This document shows positions 44,580-55,082 of a stretch of DNA of 64,000 nucleotides, in pieces. The position numbers were made by a program, and so were the translations under genes. The notes under the pieces were generated by a model that did no database searches, was not told the origin of the DNA, and saw only the letters and a list, made by a program, of their open reading frames with translations. The DNA is from Pelobates cultripes (lineage: Eukaryota > Chordata > Amphibia > Anura > Pelobatidae): contig OW240915.1 in the NCBI GenBank assembly GCA_933207985.1, forward strand, positions 124,579,557 to 124,643,556, in the 5' to 3' direction. Every line of letters starts with the position of its first letter. The first letter of the stretch is position 1.

Positions 44580-46400
44580 CTGCATTCTTCTATCCTATGA
44601 TATGTCTGAGGAGGCGAGAGGTCCAGATTGCGTCACAACCTATTGTGCCTACCGAGATCATGGGGCGGCTTAGACTTACCTGACCTACACAAATACCACA
44701 AAGCAACCGTCCTTCAAATGATATTAGACTGGCATGTTGCCCTGAATCACAGACAGTGGGTTATGTTGGAAAAGGGGATCGCTGAATCGGCTTTACATGC
44801 AGTGGTGTGGAACTCACGTAATACCACACTGCTGGAAGATCAAAAACACGTGGGTGAAGACCCGCTGTGAAGCGCACTTATACCCTAGGCCGAGACCTCT
44901 TATGCCTCTGACACACAAACCACTGCTGGGCGGGGGCCTGCAGCGTAGGGCATGGGCTTATATCAGGGGGACAGAATTTATTCCTTGGGAAGTCTGACCT
45001 GAAGTTGGACGACCTCATAGGTGATGTTACCCCATCACAGATACAAAAATTCCACTATGACCATAACTTTGCCTTACACCCAGACTTATCCTGGTTCGAG
45101 GACTACTGTGATCTCCAAGGTGAACTCCTGGTGGGGGGCCTGACCAATAAGACAACATTTAAATGGCGGTGGAAAGAATTAACAAAAAAATGTTTTGCAG
45201 ATGCTCAGTGGGACAAGATCTTAAAGAGGCACCGAATCGATTCCTCTTCTCTCCCTCTCTCAGGAACTGTTCTTTATTTCTTCCTGTCTGCTCTAGTTTT
45301 CTTTAAAACATAAGACAAAGTAGAGACTACTTGTCTTATGGAGGTTTCCTACGCCTGACCATCTCGAAGCAAAGTATGATTCATTTCCGGTGGTCAGAGC
45401 AATTTTCCCACAATTCTAAGCTTTCCTCCCTGCTCCCGCGATGCTTCCTGTCATTATTGCCGAATGTCCTGTGACTTAGACAGAACGCCGGCAAAACTGC
45501 TGAATTGCGTCCTAATAGAATGAGAACAGTCTCTCTATTCGTGTTAGGACGCAATTTGGGACTTTATTCAGAACGGAATTTCATTCTAATGAATGAAACT
45601 CCGATCCTATTTTGCATTTTGCAGCCGCTTAGTAGATAACTCACGCTGTGTAAAATGACACAGCACTCTGATTGGCTTAAAACAACCAGAGTGTTCTGAG
45701 CGTAATTGCAGGGCGAAGCAAGGCTTTATAAGCCTTTCCCCGCCCTGCAGAGCTCATTCTGCGCTGTGCCCTCGCCCGGGTGATTATTTTTTTTAGCGTA
45801 ATTTTTTTTTCTTTTTTGTCATTTTTTTTTTTTTTGCGCTCTGGTTTTTTTGTAAATATTTTACAAGTTTGACGGGTATTATGGTTTCTTAGTGGCTGAA
45901 AAATTTTGATTTTAGAAAAAAGAAGGCTGTTAACGGTTTAGTAGACATGCCTCTTGCGGTATAGCAAGTAGGGGCATTCGGGAGATTTTATTTGGGATTA
46001 TATTGACCCGCATAGAGTGAGGGGGGGTATGGGGAGCTTATGAAGTGGCAGGGGGGGAGGGGGCTTGTATACGACCGTTATGGGAAGAGGTTATAGCTAA
46101 GATTGCAGAAATCTTGGGAGATTATATACCTTTGGACATTGATCAAGTACTACTGCACTCTACGCCACTTCCAATTACTAAGTATAAGAAAGTCAATACC
46201 CTGACATCTCCTCAATGCTGCAAAAGCTTTGATGCCTAAACTGTGGAAGAAAACCACGCCCCCTACACTAGAACAATGGATGGAAAGAGTGGAATAGATC
46301 AAGGCAGATGAATCGATTCAGGCATCTCTTGCCAGCACAGACAGCAAACATGTTGAGAGGTGGCAACCCTGTATAGTGTTTCTGGCAGAGCGAGATGGTC
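44580..46400 (+). pseudogene. L1/Tx1 ORF2 C-terminal region, split by a TTAA element
   Basis: The + strand encodes LCLPRSWGGLDLPDLHKYHK (44640-44700), the GG(L)GLPNL motif C-terminal to L1 reverse transcriptases. Then come DDLIGDVTPSQIQKFHYDH (45005) and FKWRWKELTKKCF. After the MITE it resumes with PLWEEVIAKIAEILG (46070) and, in another frame, KLWKKTTPPTLEQWMERVE (46235), the closing WK...PP...W motif. Several stops and frameshifts are present. The L1 presumably continues as 3' UTR to about 47.1 kb. Confidence 0.75.
45221..46060. mobile_element. Truncated, inverted relative of the 4550-5864 TTAA element
   Basis: It starts TTAAAGAGGCACCGAATC at 45221. Blocks such as GACCATCTCGAAGCAAAGTATG, GCCGCTTAGTAGATAACTC and GGTATAGCAAGTAGGGGCAT match the 4550-5864 element in reverse order and orientation. 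The far end is missing (stops near 46060), so it is an old truncated copy. Confidence 0.7.
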
Positions 46401-47125
46401 GGGGGCATTTATCCAAACCTATGCCATGCTCAATCTATTTGTACTCTCTTTATACTTTATTCCTTATCTTCACTCTAGGACTGTACTAATTAGCTATCAT
46501 TGGATATTTCAGAATACTAACTATCCTTACTAAAGCTTAATGGGGGACTGTCCAGGAGTGATAGGAGTTGGAACCTGACCTGACTGAGGAAACCAAATCT
46601 CCAAGAAACGTGACTGGGAGGGAGTGGTGAGAGATGGTGAGGAGGAAGGAGAGAATTGAACGGAGATGTTACACAGCCCACCCTGGATGCACCATTCACA
46701 CTGACAATAAGTTGGGAGGCGAGGCAGGGTTCTAGTTTTCAAGCTCTTTACACATAAGTGTTTCTGGATTGGACACTTAAATAGCTTGATTTTACAATAT
46801 TTCGGTTCTGGATTTTACATCAGCTTTTCCACAACTCTCCAGGTCAATACTACACATGTAGCTGGGATTTGGGCTACACATCCGACATCATATCGCCTCT
46901 ATCCAATGTTGATATGGCATACACTACATGGTTTAAGGTTTTCCCATTATTGTGATTTCATTTTGATTGTTAAGCGATGAACATTAATATCACTTAAGTA
47001 CCTCGCATCACTTATACAACACAGATTTTTATTGTAAAACTTGCTGGACTGTCGGGGACCTAGGAGTCCTCCTTAAAACGTTCCTTTCCGTAACCTTTTT
47101 CAGAAAATAAGTCATTAAAAAAAAA
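46401..47125. other. Presumed L1 3' UTR and unassigned sequence
   Basis: No recognised coding motif. It follows the L1 ORF2 end directly, so its first part is probably the untranslated tail. Confidence 0.4.
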
Positions 47126-47129
47126 CACA

Positions 47130-48540
47130 CCTGGGGAGGCGGGGCTTGGCTGCCATGCTGCCTGGACGTGTGTTGCTAGAGCTCCCATGCCTCGCTCTAA
47201 TTAATGAGGACTACACTCTGTCCACTCACCCAAATGACCGCAGCTTGCAACCTTTATGTTCCCAGGACGAAGCTGCACAAAAGGATACCCGATATAAGGC
47301 TACCCTTTGCTGAACCACCCGACACGAGGCTTGAGGCCTACCAGAACGGGAGCTGAGTGGAGACGGCCAGTTCCCAGACCGACGGTGGGGTCCTCGCTTG
47401 ACAATGCCACCCCCTTTGGACCAGTGGGGGTTATCCAGGTCTTCACTGACTCCCTCTGCATGCCCTTAGTGGACAAAGCCTGCTACAATGCCACAAGCGC
47501 CGACCACTGCAGCAACATGAAAGAGGGCGGCCGGGCTAACTCAACATGCGACCACGCGGTTGTCACCAAACCCGGTGAGCAGACTAGATACCCTGTGCAT
47601 AGACGCAGCCTTCGACCGCTTTTGGGCGAAATTGGAGGCTTATACTCTGGCGGAGCCGGCCTGGGAACGAAGTGGTGATCGGAGTGGAGAGGAAGGGGGA
47701 ACAAGCAGGCGCAACTATCACATCTCAATTGGCACGAGTAGATGCTGGCCCTCCTGGGGCTGAGAGCACACAGGCAGGTATACTCCCGGCATCGTCCACA
47801 GAAGCGGAGGGTCCGACGCCGCAGGCGGCGAAGAAACACCAGGAGCTCCAGCGGCCCCCAACATGGGATGGATTTGGACTCCAAAATGAGGAACCAAATC
47901 CATGGTGCAGAGATGCAAGCTCTCATCACAGCCTGGGGCTGGAGGGACACTGATCCTTGCAGCTGCCTCTTACTGCCTCACAGCAGCTCCAATGGGCCCC
48001 CGAGCACTGGCATCGGCTGAAGCTATACCCACTCTGCAGGACTGGTCCCCAGCCACACTAGGCTGCTACCCACGAGGCCACCATTGTCCAACTGCACTAC
48101 AGTGCCACTAACCTCAGGATATGACTGATGCAGGGTTAACTTTATGCAGCAACCTCAATAAAGCATGGGTATGCGGGGACTCAGGGGTCTATATATTTTT
48201 TATGTGTATGCTTTTGATTCTCTCCGTTATGCATTTAATTTCCCCAGCGTTCGCTGTAACGTTAATTTGCATGTTATGTGTCCTCTCATTGACAACCAAC
48301 ATAGGAGCCAGAAAAGTACACACTATTAGCATAACTCAACGGCCTTATACTTTCGGCATACACGGGGGTCATGTATGTACGTAGTGGGCATTGGATAGCA
48401 TTCCCTTCATCCCTAATAAAACCATAACTTACCCCTTCAAATAACGACATAACTTCTTGGAGAAAACAGGCCACAGCATTTATGAACACAACCAAATACT
48501 GTATGACTCCTTTAACATATAAAGAATTAATAAATATCAT
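47130..48540 (+). mobile_element. LINE-like retroposon remnant with GC-rich leader
   Basis: A GGGGAGGCGGGGCTTGGCTG leader (47132) resembles the leaders at 28293 and, inverted, 37715. Short frames behind it include AFDRFWAKLEAYTL (about 47610), related to the ALEFIDQLRTYLWAKL frame of the 28.3-kb retroposon. The remainder is AT-rich with no endonuclease or reverse transcriptase. I could not find a convincing TSD. Confidence 0.45.
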
Positions 48541-48745
48541 AAATTAACAAACAATTTGCATATAGTCATACAGTAACCAAATAAACCGTCCTTGCCAATC
48601 TAACTTCCCCAAGGCTCTCACCTCCCCCCTCGGCATAATAAAAACATCTTCCTTTTCAGGGCTCCCCACCAACTCGGTGGGGACCAAGTGCTCCCCACTG
48701 GTCGACTTACAACCCAATGGGGTACCTTCTCCAGGTTCACCATAA
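48541..48745. other. Left flank of the endogenous retrovirus
   Basis: Non-coding; it directly abuts the TGTCAGGGTATT start of the 5' LTR at 48746. Confidence 0.5.
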
Positions 48746-48762
48746 TGTCAGGGTATTTATAT
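48746..48762 (+). repeat. 5' LTR, first 17 bp (split off by an insertion)
   Basis: TGTCAGGGTATTTATAT matches the start of the 3' LTR at 59650 (TGTCAGAGTATTTATAT). The rest of the LTR resumes at 51331 after the 2.55-kb insert and its TSD. Confidence 0.8.
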
Positions 48763-51330
48763 CTAAGAAAATAAAATAGTTGCAGCGCACTCAGACTACA
48801 AAAAAATACAAAGAAGGCTACTAAAATGCCTATCTGAGAATAAATATGGGGATTTAGTTCCACCATATGGCCATATGTTGTTAAGCCCACCACTACTTTC
48901 AAAGTACCCCAATATTGGTGGGTCCTACTCTAAAAATGTGGGGGACAAGTTAAATAGTACTAGTGTTAAAATAACAAGTGTTAAATTAAATCCTAATAAG
49001 AGCATAGTGAGTATACAAAAATAAGTGATGAAAGCAACTAAAAACAGTGTTAAAACTAAACAAATAATGTGTAAGTGCTAAAATGAGTATACTCACTAAT
49101 GCAGATGATATCTGTGCTGACTAGAGAAAGTAATAAAAGTGACTTGACTATTGAAAAACTCCTCCTATATATACACACACCTGTGGCAACCTCTAAAGGA
49201 GCCTCTGAAGCTGGGGGGCCTGGGCGGGGTGCTTAACCCCTAAGGAATCTGGTCTGGATTCCAAATATAATGTATACAAAAAAGGATAGGGGGCACTCCC
49301 GAGACCTGAATTTTGCATGAAAGGTGCTGCCGCAGTGACCAAACTTCATACATAAGAAAATAAAATAGTTGCAGCGCACTCAGACTACAAAAAAATACAA
49401 AGAAGGCTACTAAAATGCCTATCTGAGAATAAATATGGGGATTTAGTTCCACCATATGGCCATATGTTGTTAAGCCCACCACTACTTTCAAAGTACCCCA
49501 ATATTGGTGGGTCCTACTCTAAAAATGTGGGGGACAAGTTAAATAGTACTAGTGTTAAAATAACAAGTGTTAAATTAAATCCTAATAAGAGCATAGTGAG
49601 TATACAAAATTAAGTGATGAAAGCAACTAAAAACAGTGTTAAAACTAAACAAATAATGTGTAAGTGCTAATAGTCAAGTCACTTTTATTACTTTCTCTAG
49701 TCAGCACAGATATCATCTGCATTAGTGAGTATACTCATTTTAGCACTTACACATTATTTGTTTAGTTTTAACACTGTTTTTAGTTGCTTTCATCACTTAA
49801 TTTTGTATACTCACTATGCTCTTATTAGGATTTAATTTAACACTTGTTATTTTAACACTAGTACTATTTAACTTGTCCCCCACATTTTTAGAGTAGGACC
49901 CACCAATAATGGGGTACTTTGAAAGTAGTGGTGGGCTTAACAACATATGGCCATATGGTGGAACTAAATCCCCATATTTATTCTCAGATAGGCATTTTAG
50001 TAGCCTTCTTTGTATTTTTTTGTAGTCTGAGTGCGCTGCAACTATTTTATTTTCTTATGTATGAAGTTTGGTCACTGCGGCAGCACCTTTCATGCAAAAT
50101 TCAGGTCTCGGGAGTGCCCCCTATCCTTTTTTGTATACATTATATTTGGAATCCAGACCAGATTCCTTAGGGGTTAAGCACCCCGCCCAGGCCCCCCAGC
50201 TTCAGAGGCTCCTTTAGAGGTTGCCACAGGTGTGTGTATATATAGGAGGAGTTTTTCAATAGTCAAGTCACTTTTATTACTTTCTCTAGTCAGCACAGAT
50301 ATCATCTGCATTAGTGAGTATACTCATTTTAGCACTTACACATTATTTGTTTAGTTTTAACACTGTTTTTAGTTGCTTTCATCACTTAATTTTGTATACT
50401 CACTATGCTCTTATTAGGATTTAATTTAACACTTGTTATTTTAACACTAGTACTATTTAACTTGTCCCCCACATTTTTAGAGTAGGACCCACCAATATTG
50501 GGGTACTTTGAAAGTAGTGGTGGGCTTAACAACATATGGCCATATGGTGGAACTAAATCCCCATATTTATTCTCAGATAGGCATTTTAGTAGCCTTCTTT
50601 GTATTTTTTTGTAGTCTGAGTGCGCTGCAACTATTTTATTTTCTTATGTATGAAGTTTGGTCACTGCGGCAGCACCTTTCATGCAAAATTCAGGTCCCGG
50701 GAGTGCCCCCTATCCTTTTTTGTATACATTATATTTGGAATCCAGACCAGATTCCTTAGGGGTTAAGCACCCCGCCCAGGCCCCCCCAGCTTCAGAGGCT
50801 CCTTTAGAGGTGGCCACAGGTGTGTGTATATATAGGAGGAGTTTTTCAATAGTCAAGTCACTTTTATTACTTTCTCTAGTCAGCACAGATATCATCTGCA
50901 TTAGTGAGTATACTCATTTTAGCACTTACACATTATTTGTTTAGTTTTAACACTGTTTTTAGTTGCTTTCATCACTTAATTTTGTATACTCACTATGCTC
51001 TTATTAGGATTTAATTTAACACTTGTTATTTTAACACTAGTACTATTTAACTTGTCCCCCACATTTTTAGAGTAGGACCCACCAATATTGGGGTACTTTG
51101 AAAGTAGTGGTGGGCTTAACAACATATGGCCATATGGTGGAACTAAATCCCCATATTTATTCTCAGATAGGCATTTTAGTAGCCTTCTTTGTATTTTTTT
51201 GTAGTCTGAGTGCGCTGCAACTATTTTATTTTCTTATGTATGAAGTTTGGTCACTGCGGCAGCACCTTTCATGCAAAATTCAGGTCTCGGGAGTGCCCCC
51301 TATCCTTTTTTGTATACAGGGTATTTATAT
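48749..51330. mobile_element. 2.55-kb insert of inverted tandem ~590-bp units with 14-bp TSD
   Basis: CAGGGTATTTATAT is repeated exactly at 48749-48762 and 51317-51330; the insert is 48763-51316. Its left ~908 bp carry about 1.5 units in minus orientation. From 49671 the right ~1646 bp carry about 2.8 units in plus orientation, with unit starts at 49671, 50262 and 50852 (period about 590 bp). The switch point is near 49670. Units differ by a few bases only. Each contains GTGTGTGTATATATAGGAGG (TATA-like) and AGTGCGCTGCAACT, related to GCGCACTCA phrases near PLE tails at 6.0 and 33.2 kb. An 83-codon frame recurs in each unit but has no family features. Most likely a non-autonomous retroposed array, possibly PLE-related. 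Confidence 0.8.
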
Positions 51331-52877
51331 CGGCAGACATCTTGTGCTATGATAGAAATTAAAAGTGTATATTCTGAGTCACTCTGAACAGACCAGACTC
51401 CATTTTGTTATTTTCAAGTTAACAAAGAGACAAAATTTCTATCCTATCTGTAAAACTAACCACTTTCCCAGAGTTAATGGAATGCATAGTATATACAAAC
51501 CAAGTGATAAGGAGAACGGGGGGTTGGATAGACTGTCTTAAATGTTAATGGAATATAATCAAATCTAAACCCAGACATTTGTGACAGAGGAGATTAAATA
51601 ATAAAATGTTACTTTCTATATGTACAAGGTCCCATTGTAAGTTACGGGTCAAAACTCAGAATTTGCCAGACACAGAGTCTGGACAAAACTTAAAAAAACT
51701 GTTTGATCTAACAGAAAATTTAAATTATGGCTACCATATAGATAAAGCCAAAATGACGTCAAAATAGCCACCAGGAAAAGTTAACTCTTTCCTGGATAGG
51801 TATGTTAAGTGGGACAAGACTGCCCTCTATAGATCAAATAACTAAATTGCGATCCCTAGATAACCACACCCCCAGTGTTGCTATTGGTTTACCAACTAGT
51901 GAATTTTCCCTTTAAAAGTTAAGACAAAGAGGGGGAAGAGGTAGACGAGGAATGCAAGGGTATGCAAAGAAAGCAAAGAAGTGAGCAGTGGGGAGCAATG
52001 ACACTCTAGGACACTCAGAAATTCCTACACACCTCCATGCAGAGAGACATCCAAACAAGTTCCTGAGACTATCTACCAATCGGATGAAATATCTACTCAA
52101 CTGGTAATTATACTGGTTTCATTTAATTAATTAAATTAATTAAAATGTACTAATATCATGATATATGACTGGATAAATCACAGTCAGATTTCCATATTTA
52201 AGAAATCTTAGTTAACTAAAGAATATATAGTTATAAACATTCCATTCTGCAGGTGGAATTAAGAATAATTATATATTAATGTGATATTATCACATGTTAG
52301 CATACCGCTGTTTTTATCCAGGTGTATTGATTTGCTCTAAATAAGATAAGATATCTTTTAGACAAATTAAATTCTGCTTATAAAATGTGGTAGATTCTCT
52401 TATTGGATGGTTCCAGGAAATGACTAATGAACTGGTTTAAATGTTATTTTATTTGAAATTACATAAGAATAGATCTTAATTACCTAGGAGGTCTAGCCAG
52501 CATTGAAAGGGTTATTCTAACTGTTAGCAAGGGTTTTATGGCCCTTCGCTGTGAAAAGCTTCACTTTCAGTCTGTGAAAGATAGTCATAAATCGTGTAAG
52601 TCTTGACAGAAAATGCTGTTTAGCCATTGAAACGTGTATAGCCATTCCTTTGTATTGCATATCATTTTATACTGGATATTCATTGATTATTGTCACACAT
52701 GTTACATAATATTATTTGTTAATTAATTGTTATTATAAAATAAAATCTATTTTTATAATGTGATTTATTTATATGAAATACTTTCCACTTAACACGATAA
52801 CGATCTTTGGGGTCTGAGAATTGAATTAGTGGGCAATTCTCACTGTTTACTATTATTATCCCATAAATATCCCCACA
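51317..52877 (+). repeat. 5' LTR, main part
   Basis: It aligns along its length with 59655-61243 (GGCAGACATCTTGTGCTATG start; AAATATCCCCA end). It includes the R/U5-like segment with AAAATAAAATCT (52738). With the 17 bp at 48746 the LTR is about 1564 bp. The last bases are CCCCACA. The CCCTTTAAAAGTTAAGAC sequence (51908) could be the TATA-like promoter. Confidence 0.85.
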
Positions 52878-52880
52878 TAT

Positions 52881-52898
52881 TGGAGGCACGCTGCTGAG
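52881..52898 (+). promoter_or_regulatory. Primer-binding site
   Basis: TGGAGGCACGCTGCTGAG begins three bases after the LTR end and starts with the TGG expected for pairing with a tRNA CCA end. I cannot name the tRNA with confidence. Confidence 0.65.
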
Positions 52899-53010
52899 AT
52901 TGTTTAAGTTGAAATTATATTTCATATATAATAATATTGGTATAATTCATGCAATTTAATCTTGATATAGAAAAGAGTTTTGTATTGAGATTAAATCCGT
53001 GTATAGAAAT

Positions 53011-54123
53011 ATGGCTGAATCCAGTAATACATCTGTAACAGATAATACTGAAATAATTGAAGACCTAAGAAAAAATGCTCTAGTTCATATTCATAAACAT
53101 ATGAAAAATGAAGCAACCTATGAGGTTTGGTTGAAAAGCATAGAATGGGAAGCTAAACACACCATTCTAACTGATGAACACATCATCATATATCTTAAAG
53201 AAATTGCTGAACAAAAGAACATAGAAAGGAAAATGGCGTACATAATACACTCTTGGCCTTTCTTTATGACAGCACTTCTTAAGGTGTGTGATGAAAACAA
53301 GTCATTGAATGCCAAATTGGACACGTACAGTGACGATCTGTGCATTCAAAATGGGAAATACCAAGATTTACTTGCTGAGCATAAAACTCCTCAGGCTGAT
53401 CATGAAAAAGAAATGAAAGCTTTGACGGATAAATATGCACAGGAAATAAATCAGCTTAAAATGCAATTGGATGAGTATGAAAAGGAGAGTCAGAAATTAG
53501 ACAGTGAGGTTGGTAGTCATCATTCTGTGCCAAAAAGTTGCACAAAAATGCAAGAAAAGACTATTTGTAAATCCCCTCCTTATTATGATTTTCCCACACC
53601 AAACCAGGTTTTCATAAAACAGTCTGTAAGTAAAGATGTGAGTAATTTTAAAAAATCACCTGTGGAACAAGATTCCCCATCTCATGACATTACCAAGCCA
53701 CCTTGGCAATCTTGGGCAGAACAGTTTGAAAAGAATGTCTTGGCCAAACGTGAGAGGGAGAGTCCAATTCAAGGTGATAGGAATGAAAACAGACATGGTT
53801 CTGTACACTGGCAGAATTCTGATGCTGATCAGAATTGTGACAGTGAACAAGAAGCTCAGAGTGATGGGAGTGAAAGTGATTGCACTGTCCACTCTGAAGG
53901 CCATGTAACTGATATGCCATCTGCACTGTTGTACGGTCTAATTCCTCTTCAGCAGACAGATCGCATAGACGTTTACCTAAACACAGAAACAGAGGTCATA
54001 AATCAACGATGCCTGTTTATGAAACACCAAAGGTTATCAAATTACTTAAAGAGACTGTCCCACAATTTTCTAGAGGTTCAGGAAACATATCTGAACATCT
54101 GGAAAATTATGATAGAGCAATGA
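53011..54123 (+). pseudogene. gag: ERV gag, N-terminal part
   Basis: The ATG at 53011 (MAESSNTSVTDN) is the first after the primer-binding site; the frame is open upstream to 52999 only from a GTG. The 370 residues comprise a helical N-terminal region (residues 15-90), a long heptad-rich coiled coil (about 95-170) and a Ser/Asp/Glu-rich linker (200-310). The capsid-like reading starts around 53960 in the next frame (-1), where the correct reading leaves this frame; the last ~40 residues here are read out of frame. In a working virus this would be the matrix/linker part of the structural polyprotein. The partial second copy at 63591 is nearly identical. Confidence 0.7.
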
Positions 54124-55082
54124 ATTCATTGGGCATGTATGATGACATTCATAAGAAATGGTTCATTACATGGACCTTTGATTCAATGTGCCGTGTTTAT
54201 CTAGAAAGTCTTCAAGCTATACAGTTAATGTCCTGGTCCAAGATGAAACATGAAATAATCGTGGAATATGGTAAGTATAAACCCATTGCTTCTGCAAAGA
54301 AGGCGCTTTATAACTTGAAGTGCAGTCCAGATCAAAGCCCCAGAGAATTTTTAATAATTCTTAAAAATGCATACTCTGTGGCCCAAAGGAAACCCAGGTA
54401 TGAAAGTACACACTTCAAAGATCTGTATTTTCATGCCATGCCGGTAAACATACAAATGAATCTCGCAAGAGATTATGATTGTAAGTTACCATTAGAATGG
54501 CTAGTCAGTCAGTGCATGAAATTGTATACTATACACCATGCACATGACGAAAATCAGCCAAAGGTTAAGAAACCTGGTGATAAAATGGTGTCAGAGACTA
54601 AAATTCAGTTAGGTTTAGAAACCCAACAGAAAAAGAGGACCTATTCTGAAGTTTTGAAATCTCCAAAACCTCAGAAACAGGAAAACGCAGGAAGCAATTC
54701 TGCAAATTCCTCTAATAACTCTGAAAAATCCAATGCCAATGGGAATAAACGCCCCTGGGTTAATAAGAACCAAGGCAATTCCCAATGGAGAAGGAATCCT
54801 CAGGGAAATAGGAGATATGGAAACAGAAACAACCAATCTGCTTCCAATAACTCCCAACAGTCTCAGCCATCCCAGCCAAATTCTAATGGGCAAAGACAAA
54901 ACTGCAATGGGGGAAATAATTTGCGTCAGGTTGGTCAATTGACAGACCAGATGGGCAAATTAATGGAGGAAATGACAAAGATTAACCAATTCTTTGCCAG
55001 AAATCCTTTTTTAGGGATAGCTCCAATTGCAGAACTACCTGTGCAACCGCAGCAACAACAACAGGTGCCGCAGCAAATATAG
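54009..55082 (+). pseudogene. gag: ERV gag, capsid and nucleocapsid part
   Basis: A 357-residue frame. The first ~190 residues look like a retroviral/gypsy capsid C-domain: helical, with SPREFLIILKNAY and FKDLYFHAMPVNIQ, the region after the major-homology position. The rest is Asn/Gln/Ser-rich and basic (RPWVNKNQGNSQWRRNPQG, NRRYGNRNN) and lacks any CCHC zinc knuckle, so RNA binding would rely on basic Gly/Arg segments, as in foamy viruses and some gypsy Gags. The natural start is in the upstream frame. The frame break between the two parts near 53960-54009 is probably a mutation, since no slippery heptamer is seen there. It ends at a TAG at 55080-55082. Confidence 0.7.
55007..55013 (+). promoter_or_regulatory. 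Gag-pol -1 frameshift slippery heptamer T TTT TTA
   Basis: In the gag frame the codons around 55005 read CCT TTT TTA, giving the X XXY YYZ heptamer T TTT TTA at 55007-55013, 69 bases before the gag stop. A -1 slip enters the frame that is open from 55013 through the protease. A short stem (ACCTGT at about 55036, ACAGGT at about 55060) lies downstream and could act as the stimulator; it is weak. Confidence 0.65.

Noticed and set aside
49240..51352. Recurring 83-residue frame (start MKVVVGLTTYGHM) seen four to five times
   Set aside because: It repeats because the ~590-bp unit repeats. It begins at a TTG in some units, has no homology I recognise, and varies only by repeat copy, so I do not call it a gene.
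52999..53010. GTG start for gag
   Set aside because: A vertebrate retroelement would use the ATG at 53011, which follows immediately in the same frame.
53950..54020. Programmed frameshift between the two gag frames
   Set aside because: No X XXY YYZ heptamer was found in the overlap; a simple indel is the better explanation.
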